Shown here one piece after another: positions 57,575 to 64,000 of a stretch of DNA of 64,000 nucleotides. The position numbers were made by a program, and so were the translations under genes. The stretch is from Streptomyces microflavus (GTDB lineage: Bacteria > Actinomycetota > Actinomycetes > Streptomycetales > Streptomycetaceae): assembly GCF_014650075.1 (NCBI RefSeq), contig NZ_BMUG01000009.1, positions 248,001 to 312,000 on the forward strand. The letters are read 5' to 3'. The notes under the pieces were generated by a model, which was not told the origin of the DNA, did not search any database, and saw nothing but the letters and a program-made list of their open reading frames with translations. Numbering within the stretch: position 1 is the stretch's first letter; each line of letters begins with the position of its first letter.

Positions 57575-59215
57575 GTGCAGCACGACCTCATCGCGCAGGC
57601 CAGGACCTGGCTGGCCGAGGACCCCGACCCCGAGACGCGCGACGAGCTGGGCGCCCTCATCGAGGCGGGCGACACCCAGGAGCTCGCCGCCCGTTTCGCG
57701 GGCACGCTCCAGTTCGGCACCGCCGGGCTGCGCGGCGAGCTGGGGGCCGGGCCCATGCGGATGAACCGGTCCGTGGTGGTCCGGGCGGCGGCGGGCCTCG
57801 CCGCCTACCTCAAGGCGCAGGGCGAGGAGGGCGGGCTCGTCGTCATCGGCTACGACGCCCGCTACAAGTCGGAGGACTTCGCGCGCGACACCGCGGCCGT
57901 GATGACCGGCGCCGGACTCCGCGCCGCCGTCCTCCCCCGCCCGCTCCCCACCCCCGTACTGGCGTACGCCATAAGGCACCTGGGCGCCGTCGCCGGCGTC
58001 GAGGTCACCGCCAGCCACAACCCGCCCCGCGACAACGGCTACAAGGTCTACCTCGGCGACGGCTCGCAGATCGTGCCCCCGGCCGACGGCGAGATCGCGG
58101 CCGCCATCGCCGCGGTCGGCCCGCTGGACGGCGTGGCCCGCCCGGAGGACGGCTGGCAGGCCCTCGGCGAGGAGGTCCTGGACGCCTATCTCGCCCGTAC
58201 GGACGCGGTCCTGGACGCCAGGAGCCCCCGTACGGCACGCATCGTCTACACCGCGATGCACGGCGTCGGCACCTCCGTGCTGACCGCGGCGTTCGACCGG
58301 GCCGGGTTCCCCGCGCCGGTGCTCGTCGCCGAGCAGGCCGAGCCGGACCCCGCGTTCCCCACCGTGGCCTTCCCCAATCCGGAGGAGCCCGGCGCGATGG
58401 ATCTCGCCTTCGCCACCGCGCGCCGGTCGGCCCCGGACCTGATCATCGCCAACGACCCGGACGCGGACCGCTGCGCCGTCGCCGTGCCCGACACCGCCAC
58501 CGAGGGCGGCTGGCGGATGCTGCGGGGCGACGAGGTCGGCGCACTGCTCGCCGCGCACCTGGTGGAGCGGGGCGCCTCCGGCGTGTTCGCCGAGTCGATC
58601 GTGTCGTCTTCGCTGCTCGGCCGGATCGCCGAGAAGGCGGGCCTCGGCTACGAGGAGACCCTGACGGGCTTCAAGTGGATCGCCCGGGTGGACGGACTGC
58701 GGTACGGCTACGAGGAGGCGCTCGGCTACTGCGTCGACCCCGAGGGCGTCCGCGACAAGGACGGCATCACCGCCGCCCTGCTCGTCGCCGAGCTCGCCTC
58801 CGTACTGAAGGAGCAGGGCCGTACGCTGCTGGACCTGCTGGACGATCTGGCGCTCGCCCACGGGCTGCACGCCACCGACCAGCTGTCGGTGCGGGTGGAG
58901 GACCTGTCGGTCATCGCGGACGCCATGGCCCGGCTCCGCGAGCAGCCGCCGACCGCGCTGGCCGGCCTCGCCGTCACCTCGGCCGAGGACCTGTCGCAGG
59001 GCACGGACAAGCTGCCGCCCACCGACGGGCTGCGCTACCACCTGGAGGGCGCCCGGGTGATCGTCCGCCCGAGCGGCACCGAGCCGAAGCTGAAGTGCTA
59101 CCTGGAGGTGGTGGTCCCGGTCGCGGACGCCGCCGGGCTGCCCGCCGCACGGGCGCGGGGCGCGGAGCTGCTCGCCGGGATCAAGCGGGACCTGGCGGCG
59201 GCCGCCGGGATCTGA
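57575..59215 (+). CDS. Phosphohexomutase/phosphopentomutase (PGM2-like)
   Basis: A 546-residue alpha-D-phosphohexomutase: phospho-serine Ser147 in TASHNPP, metal loop DPDADR and C-terminal phosphate-binding RPSGTEPK. It is longer than typical PMM/PGM proteins and begins AEDPDPETRDEL plus FGTAGLRG, the PGM2 subgroup pattern. Because it sits between purine nucleoside phosphorylase and deoC, I infer phosphopentomutase activity (ribose-1-P to ribose-5-P); annotation as phosphomannomutase is common but less consistent with context. Confidence 0.88.
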   Translation: MQHDLIAQARTWLAEDPDPETRDELGALIEAGDTQELAARFAGTLQFGTAGLRGELGAGPMRMNRSVVVRAAAGLAAYLKAQGEEGGLVVIGYDARYKSEDFARDTAAVMTGAGLRAAVLPRPLPTPVLAYAIRHLGAVAGVEVTASHNPPRDNGYKVYLGDGSQIVPPADGEIAAAIAAVGPLDGVARPEDGWQALGEEVLDAYLARTDAVLDARSPRTARIVYTAMHGVGTSVLTAAFDRAGFPAPVLVAEQAEPDPAFPTVAFPNPEEPGAMDLAFATARRSAPDLIIANDPDADRCAVAVPDTATEGGWRMLRGDEVGALLAAHLVERGASGVFAESIVSSSLLGRIAEKAGLGYEETLTGFKWIARVDGLRYGYEEALGYCVDPEGVRDKDGITAALLVAELASVLKEQGRTLLDLLDDLALAHGLHATDQLSVRVEDLSVIADAMARLREQPPTALAGLAVTSAEDLSQGTDKLPPTDGLRYHLEGARVIVRPSGTEPKLKCYLEVVVPVADAAGLPAARARGAELLAGIKRDLAAAAGI

Positions 59216-59225
59216 GACGTACGTA

Positions 59226-59278
59226 CACACAACGGAGGACCAGCCCCCGAAGAGCGGGAGCCGGTCCTCCGTTGTGTG
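59226..59278. terminator. Bidirectional terminator after the mutase gene
   Basis: CACACAACGGAGGACC (59226-59241) pairs with GGTCCTCCGTTGTGTG (59263-59278), a perfect 16-bp stem with extra pairing in a 21-base loop, between convergent genes. Confidence 0.88.
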
Positions 59279-59291
59279 CGGGCCGCTGCCC

Positions 59292-59936
59292 TCAGCCGAT
59301 CGCCGCCAGCACCACGAACAGCACGACCCCCGCGGCGGCCGGGGCGATCACCTCGTACGCCCAGCGCACCGAGCCCGTGGTGGTCCCACCGGCCGGGTCG
59401 CCCGCCTTCTCGGCGAGCCCCCGCAGCTCCACGATCGTCTGGTCGGCGGCCGCGACGGGCGGGACGGTGTGCCGGTGGGCGTCGGCGGCCGCGCCGGGCG
59501 AGAACCGGCCGTAGGCGTCCTTGTGCGGAGCACGGCCCGCCACACGCGAGGCGCGCTTGCGGTCGCGCAGCGAGACGGGCACCGCCCAGAGCTGGTACTT
59601 GGTGCCGCCGGTGGCGATCAGCTCGGAGGAGTAGCCGGCCCGGACGTCGGCGACCTCGGTCCACGGCAGCCGGATCGTGCGGAACGGGTTACGGATGCGG
59701 ATCCGCTCGTCGTTCACGAAGACGGCGGGCCGCAGGGTGAACGCCACGATCAGCGGCACCGCGGTGAGCAGGGCGGCCAGGGCGAACCAAGGGGCCTGTC
59801 CCTCGCCCTGGATCAGGGCGTCCCCGGCCATCACGGCGATCAGCGCCAGGAGCAGCACCCCGCAGACCAGCGCGGCTGTCGAGCGGTAGGTCCGGTCGGC
59901 GTACTGCGGCTCTGCGGGGGGTGTGGGGCTCGTCAT
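59292..59936 (-). CDS. Membrane protein with PH-like domain
   Basis: A 214-residue protein: two N-terminal membrane helices (AALVCGVLLLALIAVMAGDAL and APWFALAALLTAVPLIVAFTL), a bacterial PH-like domain (RIRNPFRTIRLPWTEVADVRAGYSS in part; KYQLWAVPVSLRDRK) and a C-terminal membrane helix. The FRTIRLPWTEV motif is the bPH_6 signature. Function unknown. ATG 59936 is the start consistent with the domain. Confidence 0.8.
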   Translation of the reverse strand: MTSPTPPAEPQYADRTYRSTAALVCGVLLLALIAVMAGDALIQGEGQAPWFALAALLTAVPLIVAFTLRPAVFVNDERIRIRNPFRTIRLPWTEVADVRAGYSSELIATGGTKYQLWAVPVSLRDRKRASRVAGRAPHKDAYGRFSPGAAADAHRHTVPPVAAADQTIVELRGLAEKAGDPAGGTTTGSVRWAYEVIAPAAAGVVLFVVLAAIG

Positions 59937-60066
59937 GGGGCCGATTCTGCCTGACGGACCCGGAGGACGGGCCTCCGGCCACCCGGGCCCGGCCGTCCCG
60001 CGCCGGAGAGGAAGTGGCGGAACGTGTGGCGGTGCGCACGGTTGGGCGCTCCCCCTGTACAGGTCG

Positions 60067-60078
60067 CTACGCGCGTAG
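60067..60078. promoter_or_regulatory. Palindromic operator upstream of deoC
   Basis: Second copy of CTACGCGCGTAG, 19 bp before the deoC ATG; see the entry at 56496. AGGTC precedes both copies (spacing 1 and 2 bases). Confidence 0.7.
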
Positions 60079-60097
60079 ATATGCTCCCCTGGTGACC

Positions 60098-61045
60098 ATG
60101 CCCACCACTGCTCCCGCATTCTCCGACGCGACGGCGTCCGACAGTGCGCTGCGCCGCTTCCTGTTCGGGCTGCCCGGCGTCGACGCCGTCGGCCTCGAAG
60201 CGCGCGCCGCCTCCCTCGGAACCCGTTCGATCAAGACGACGGCCAAGGCGTACGCCATCGATCTCGCCATCTCGATGATCGACCTGACGACGCTGGAAGG
60301 CGCGGACACCCCGGGCAAGGTCCGGGCTCTCGCCGCCAAGGCCGTCCACCCCGACCCGACCGACCGCACGACCCCGCGTACCGCCGCGGTCTGCGTCTAC
60401 CCCGACATGGCGGCCACCGCCGCGGCCGCGCTCGCCGGTTCCGGTGTGAAGGTGGCGTCCGTGGCGACCGCCTTCCCGGCCGGCCGCGCCGCGCTGGACA
60501 TCAAGCTCGCGGACGTCCGTGACGCCGTGGCCGCGGGGGCCGACGAGATCGACATGGTGATCGACCGGGGGGCCTTCCTCTCCGGCCGGTTCATGAAGGT
60601 CTACGAGGAGATCCTCGCCGTGAAGGCCGAGTGCGGCACCGCCCGCCTCAAGGTGATCTTCGAGACCGGTGAGCTGTCCACGTACGACAACATCCGCCGG
60701 GCCTCCTGGCTCGGGATGCTGGCGGGCGCGGACTTCATCAAGACCTCGACCGGCAAGGTGGCCACCAACGCCACCCCCGCCAACACCCTGCTGATGCTGG
60801 AGGCCGTGCGCGACTTCCGGGCGCAGACCGGCGTACAGATCGGTGTGAAGCCGGCCGGCGGCATCCGCACCACCAAGGACGCGGTCAAGTTCCTGGTGCT
60901 GGTGAACGAGACGGCGGGCGAGGACTGGCTGGACAACCACTGGTTCCGGTTCGGCGCCTCCAGCCTCCTCAACGACCTGCTGATGCAGCGCCAGAAGCTC
61001 AGCACCGGCCGTTACTCCGGCCCCGATTACGTGACGGTGGACTGA
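60098..61045 (+). CDS. deoC: Deoxyribose-phosphate aldolase
   Basis: A 315-residue class I aldolase splitting 2-deoxyribose-5-phosphate to glyceraldehyde-3-phosphate and acetaldehyde. The Schiff-base lysine is Lys215 in DFIKTSTGK; the second lysine is in GVKPAGGIR. About 55 residues precede the TIM-barrel core, a longer N-terminus than E. coli DeoC. The start is ATG 60098 or GTG 60092. The following aldehyde dehydrogenase gene, 6 bp away, could oxidise the acetaldehyde formed. Confidence 0.93.
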   Translation: MPTTAPAFSDATASDSALRRFLFGLPGVDAVGLEARAASLGTRSIKTTAKAYAIDLAISMIDLTTLEGADTPGKVRALAAKAVHPDPTDRTTPRTAAVCVYPDMAATAAAALAGSGVKVASVATAFPAGRAALDIKLADVRDAVAAGADEIDMVIDRGAFLSGRFMKVYEEILAVKAECGTARLKVIFETGELSTYDNIRRASWLGMLAGADFIKTSTGKVATNATPANTLLMLEAVRDFRAQTGVQIGVKPAGGIRTTKDAVKFLVLVNETAGEDWLDNHWFRFGASSLLNDLLMQRQKLSTGRYSGPDYVTVD

Positions 61046-61051
61046 TACGCC

Positions 61052-62488
61052 ATGGCATCTGCATTCGAGTACGCACCGGCGCCGGAGTCCCGCTCCGTCG
61101 TCGACATCGCCCCCTCGTACGGGCTGTTCATCGACGGTGAGTTCACCGAGGCCGCCGACGGCAAGGTCTTCAAGACCGTCTCGCCGAGCACCGAGGAGGT
61201 CCTCTCCGAGGTCGCGCGGGCGGGCGCGGCGGACGTGGACCGGGCCGTGAAGGCCGCGCGGAAGGCGTTCGAGAAGTGGTCGGCACTGCCCGGCTCCGAG
61301 CGCGCCAAGTACCTGTTCCGGATCGCGCGCATCATCCAGGAGCGCAGCCGTGAGCTGGCCGTCCTGGAGACCCTCGACAACGGCAAGCCGATCAAGGAGA
61401 CCCGCGACGCGGACCTCCCGCTGGTCGCGGCGCACTTCTTCTACTACGCGGGCTGGGCCGACAAGCTGGACCACGCGGGGTACGGGAGCAACCCCCGGCC
61501 GCTGGGTGTGGCGGGCCAGGTCATCCCGTGGAACTTCCCGCTGCTGATGCTCGCGTGGAAGATCGCCCCGGCGCTCGCCACGGGCAACACGGTGGTCCTG
61601 AAGCCCGCCGAGACGACCCCGCTGAGCGCTCTGTTCTTCGCGGACATCTGCCGCCAGGCCGGGCTCCCCAAGGGCGTCGTCAACATTCTCACCGGGTACG
61701 GGGACGCCGGCGAGGCCCTCGTCACGCACCCGGACGTCAACAAGGTCGCCTTCACCGGTTCGACCGCCGTCGGCAAGGCCATCGCGCGCTCCGTCGCGGG
61801 CACGGACAAGAAGGTCACGCTGGAGCTGGGCGGCAAGGGCGCCAACATCGTCTTCGACGACGCCCCGATCGACCAGGCCGTCGAGGGCATCGTCACCGGG
61901 ATCTTCTTCAACCAGGGCCAGGTCTGCTGCGCGGGCTCCCGGCTGCTGGTCCAGGAGTCGGTCCAGGACGAGGTGCTGGACGCGCTCAAGCGCCGGCTCT
62001 CGACCCTGCGGCTCGGCGACCCGCTGGACAAGAACACCGACATCGGCGCGATCAACTCCGCCGAGCAGCTCTCCCGGATCACCGCCCTGGTGGAGACCGG
62101 CGAGGCGGAGGGCGCGGAGCGCTGGAGCGCCCCCTGCGAACTGCCTTCGTCGGGTTACTGGTTCGCGCCGACCCTCTTCACCAACGTCACCCAGGCCCAC
62201 ACGGTCGCCCGTGACGAGATCTTCGGCCCGGTGCTCTCCGTCCTCTCGTTCCGCACCCCGGACGAGGCGGTGGCCAAGGCCAACAACAGCCAGTACGGCC
62301 TCTCCGCCGGCATCTGGACGGAGAAGGGCTCCCGGATCCTCGCCGTGGCGAACAAGCTCCGCGCGGGCGTCGTCTGGGCCAACACGTTCAACAAGTTCGA
62401 CCCGACGTCGCCCTTCGGCGGCTACAAGGAGTCGGGCTACGGCCGCGAGGGCGGCCGCCACGGCCTGGAGGCGTACCTCGATGTCTGA
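61052..62488 (+). CDS. Aldehyde dehydrogenase (active)
   Basis: A 478-residue NAD(P)-dependent ALDH with all catalytic parts: oxyanion Asn in PWNFP, Lys in VLKPAE, general base Glu258 in LELGGK and nucleophile Cys292 in QGQVCCAGSR. Immediately after deoC, so acetaldehyde from deoxyribose breakdown is the natural substrate; this is inferred from position. Overlaps the following ALDH-like gene by 8 bp. Confidence 0.92.
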   Translation: MASAFEYAPAPESRSVVDIAPSYGLFIDGEFTEAADGKVFKTVSPSTEEVLSEVARAGAADVDRAVKAARKAFEKWSALPGSERAKYLFRIARIIQERSRELAVLETLDNGKPIKETRDADLPLVAAHFFYYAGWADKLDHAGYGSNPRPLGVAGQVIPWNFPLLMLAWKIAPALATGNTVVLKPAETTPLSALFFADICRQAGLPKGVVNILTGYGDAGEALVTHPDVNKVAFTGSTAVGKAIARSVAGTDKKVTLELGGKGANIVFDDAPIDQAVEGIVTGIFFNQGQVCCAGSRLLVQESVQDEVLDALKRRLSTLRLGDPLDKNTDIGAINSAEQLSRITALVETGEAEGAERWSAPCELPSSGYWFAPTLFTNVTQAHTVARDEIFGPVLSVLSFRTPDEAVAKANNSQYGLSAGIWTEKGSRILAVANKLRAGVVWANTFNKFDPTSPFGGYKESGYGREGGRHGLEAYLDV

Positions 62489-63398
62489 GCAGAACCGTCT
62501 TGGCGTCTTCAAGACCTACAAGCTGTACGTCGGGGGCAAGTTCCCCCGCTCCGAGAGCGGCCGGGTGTACGAGGTGACGGACTCCAAGGGCCAGTGGCTC
62601 GCCAACGCGCCGCAGTCCTCCCGCAAGGACGCACGTGATGCGGTCGTGGCCGCGCGCAAGGCGTTCGGCGGCTGGTCGGGCGCGACCGCGTACAACCGCG
62701 GCCAGGTCCTCTACCGCGTCGCCGAGATGCTGGAGGGCCGCAAGGAGCAGTTCGTCCGCGAGGTCGCCGCGTCCGAGGGGCTGTCGAAGTCCAAGGCGGC
62801 GGCCGTCGTCGACGCGGCGATCGACCGCTGGGTCTGGTACGCGGGCTGGACCGACAAGATCGGGCAGATCTCCGGCGGGGCCAACCCGGTGGCGGGACCG
62901 TTCTTCAACCTCTCCACCCCCGAGCCGACCGGTGTCGTCACGGTGCTCGCGCCGCAGAAGTCGTCGTTCCTCGGGCTGGTCTCGGTGATCGCCCCGGTGA
63001 TCGCGACCGGCAACACGGCGGTCGTCATCGCCTCCGCCGACGCCCCGCTGCCCGCGCTCTCGCTGGGCGAGGTGCTGGCCACCTCCGACCTTCCCGGCGG
63101 TGTGGTCAACATCCTGTCGGGCGCCACTGCGGAGCTCGCTGCCCCGCTCGCCGCCCACCAGGACGTCAACGCGATCGACCTCACCGGCGCCGGCGCCGAG
63201 CTGGCCAAGGAGCTGGAGATCGCGGCGGCGGACAACCTGAAGCGGGTCCTGCGGCCGCTCGCCGCCGAGGCGGACGGCTCGGACGCCTCCACCGACTGGC
63301 TGGCCGCGCCCGGTACGCACCGGCTGACGGCCTTCCTGGAGACCAAGACGGTCTGGCACCCGACGGGTGCGCTGGGGGCCTCGGGCTCGTCGTACTGA
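62481..63398 (+). CDS. Aldehyde dehydrogenase-like protein without catalytic domain
   Basis: A 305-residue protein homologous to the ALDH coenzyme-binding domain and the C-terminal bridging peptide only (YAGWTDKIGQISGG near residue 128, TAFLETKTVWHPTG near 285). The segment that would contain LELGGK and the Cys loop is missing, the PWNFP motif reads APQKSSF, and the whole protein contains no cysteine. It cannot be a normal ALDH; it may be a structural partner of the upstream enzyme. ATG 62481 overlaps the ALDH stop by 8 bp. Confidence 0.88.
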   Translation: MSEQNRLGVFKTYKLYVGGKFPRSESGRVYEVTDSKGQWLANAPQSSRKDARDAVVAARKAFGGWSGATAYNRGQVLYRVAEMLEGRKEQFVREVAASEGLSKSKAAAVVDAAIDRWVWYAGWTDKIGQISGGANPVAGPFFNLSTPEPTGVVTVLAPQKSSFLGLVSVIAPVIATGNTAVVIASADAPLPALSLGEVLATSDLPGGVVNILSGATAELAAPLAAHQDVNAIDLTGAGAELAKELEIAAADNLKRVLRPLAAEADGSDASTDWLAAPGTHRLTAFLETKTVWHPTGALGASGSSY

Positions 63399-63413
63399 CG
63401 TTCCCGGCCTCGT

Positions 63414-63460
63414 ACGCCGGAAGGGGCCGCCCCCACGAACGGGGCGGCCCCTTCCGGCGT
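63414..63460. terminator. Bidirectional terminator after the ALDH pair
   Basis: ACGCCGGAAGGGGCCGCCCC (63414-63433) and its exact complement (63441-63460), a 20-bp stem with a 7-base loop between convergent genes. Confidence 0.92.
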
Positions 63461-63470
63461 GCCGCAGGCG

Positions 63471-63890
63471 TCAGCCCGTGACCAGCCGGGTCACCTGCCC
63501 CACCACCGGCAGGTCGGCCAGCGCGCCGCCGCTGGTGAGGGGGTCGGTGAGCACCGCGGTGGTCACCGGCTGGAAGTCGGCGATCTGGGTGCCCACGGCG
63601 TTGTCCAGCGGATCCACCCCCGTGTTGGCCAGCGGGTGCAGCTGGAGGTTGGTGATCGGGGCGACACTGCTGGCGAGCGAGGTCCCGAGCGCGCTGGTCA
63701 CCGCGGGCCCGGCGCTCTCGGTGACCGCCTGGACGGCCGTGACGCCCTGCTCGGGGATCTCGGCGACCGGGGGCAGGGAGACGGCCTGCGCGGAGCCCGC
63801 ACCGGCTCCCAGGGCCGCTCCCAGCGCGGTCACGGTCAGACCGGCGCGCAGCAGGGCGCGACGTTCGGGCTTGCGTGCATGACGTGCCAT
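63471..63890 (-). CDS. Small secreted protein of unknown function
   Basis: A 139-residue protein with a twin-arginine-containing signal peptide (MARHARKPERRALLRAGLTV, then ALGAALGAGAGSAQA cleavage region) and a mature part rich in Val/Ala/Thr/Pro with no cysteines and no recognised domain. AGGTGG precedes the ATG at 63890; a GTG at 63899 overlaps that site and is less likely. Export through Sec or Tat is possible. Confidence 0.7.
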   Translation of the reverse strand: MARHARKPERRALLRAGLTVTALGAALGAGAGSAQAVSLPPVAEIPEQGVTAVQAVTESAGPAVTSALGTSLASSVAPITNLQLHPLANTGVDPLDNAVGTQIADFQPVTTAVLTDPLTSGGALADLPVVGQVTRLVTG

Positions 63891-63952
63891 GTTTTCCACC
63901 TGATCGAGCCTGGTCGGGTAATGGTCTGTACACGCAGAGTAGTTGAGGTGTG

Positions 63953-64000
63953 ATGCTGGATACCAACAAGAGGCCCGAGTGGTCCCCCGTGCGGGTCGAT
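63953..64000 (+). CDS. Start of a gene running off the window
   Basis: An ATG with GAGGTG about 6 bases upstream opens a frame (MLDTNKRPEWSPVRVD) that continues past the end. Only 16 codons are visible, so the product is unknown. Divergent from the secreted protein gene. Confidence 0.45.
   Translation, partial: MLDTNKRPEWSPVRVD

Noticed and set aside
1..64000. Many long open frames on the strand opposite to, or in other phases of, clear genes (for example 9416-11308 +, 10-kb-scale overlaps such as 15374-17437 -, 59933-62512 -).
   Set aside because: They are shadows caused by very high GC at third codon positions; their translations are low-complexity Arg/Ala/Gly/Pro and lack domain motifs.
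1..64000. tRNA or rRNA genes.
   Set aside because: No cloverleaf-like sequence with GTTCGAATC-type T arm or rRNA-like block was found in any intergenic region.

Overview
The window is a stretch of actinomycete chromosome, almost certainly Streptomyces. It is very GC-rich, GTG starts are common, genes often overlap as ATGA/GTGA, and a mycothiol amidase, DUF397/XRE pairs, acyl-CoA carboxylase subunits and ATP-binding regulators of the RsbW/RsbT kind are all present. From memory (no search was run), the order mca-greA-ilvA-metB-msrA ... ldt-hutH-cdgE-cya-birA-pccB-accA2-deoR-lpd-pnp-pmm-deoC resembles the SCO49xx part of the S. coelicolor core chromosome, read from high to low numbers. No rRNA, tRNA, CRISPR array, insertion sequence or complete prophage was seen.

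Layout. 0-11.3 kb: end of an NB-ARC/TPR regulator, a secreted beta-propeller, an XRE/SRPBCC divergent pair, mca, DUF4307, greA, a DrrAB-like ABC exporter, threonine dehydratase and a MarR regulator. 11.4-17.1 kb: a six-gene stressosome operon (RsbR, RsbS, RsbT, an ATPase-phosphatase fusion, a histidine kinase and a REC-PP2C phosphatase) in which every junction is a 4-bp stop/start overlap. 17.2-28.9 kb: a sigma-like protein, DUF1059, metB, msrA with a textbook SigR promoter, two TetR units with clear palindromic operators beside alpha/beta hydrolases, a ClgR-like regulator and gdhA.

30-38 kb looks like an accessory island: some sequence is less GC-rich, there is a frameshifted gene, XRE regulators, DUF397, a resolvase-like protein that has lost its catalytic serine, and an RsbW-like ATPase. 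Its core is a compact unit not assignable to a known pathway: a divergently encoded XRE-TPR regulator, a 43-residue peptide gene with a strong ribosome binding site, a JmjC/cupin oxygenase, an aldo/keto reductase and an aminoglycoside-phosphotransferase-like kinase. This is the best candidate for an undescribed (possibly peptide-modifying) system.

38-64 kb is core metabolism and signalling: L,D-transpeptidase, a tiny LAETG sortase substrate, histidine ammonia-lyase with a CSG rather than ASG triad, a GAF-GGDEF cyclase and a class III adenylate cyclase close together, biotin ligase with the propionyl/acetyl-CoA carboxylase genes it serves (pccB, epsilon, accA2), and a nucleoside salvage group (phosphorylase, PGM2-like mutase, deoC). 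The phosphorylase and deoC genes share an identical 12-bp palindrome just upstream. A second aldehyde dehydrogenase-like gene behind the active one has lost its whole catalytic domain.
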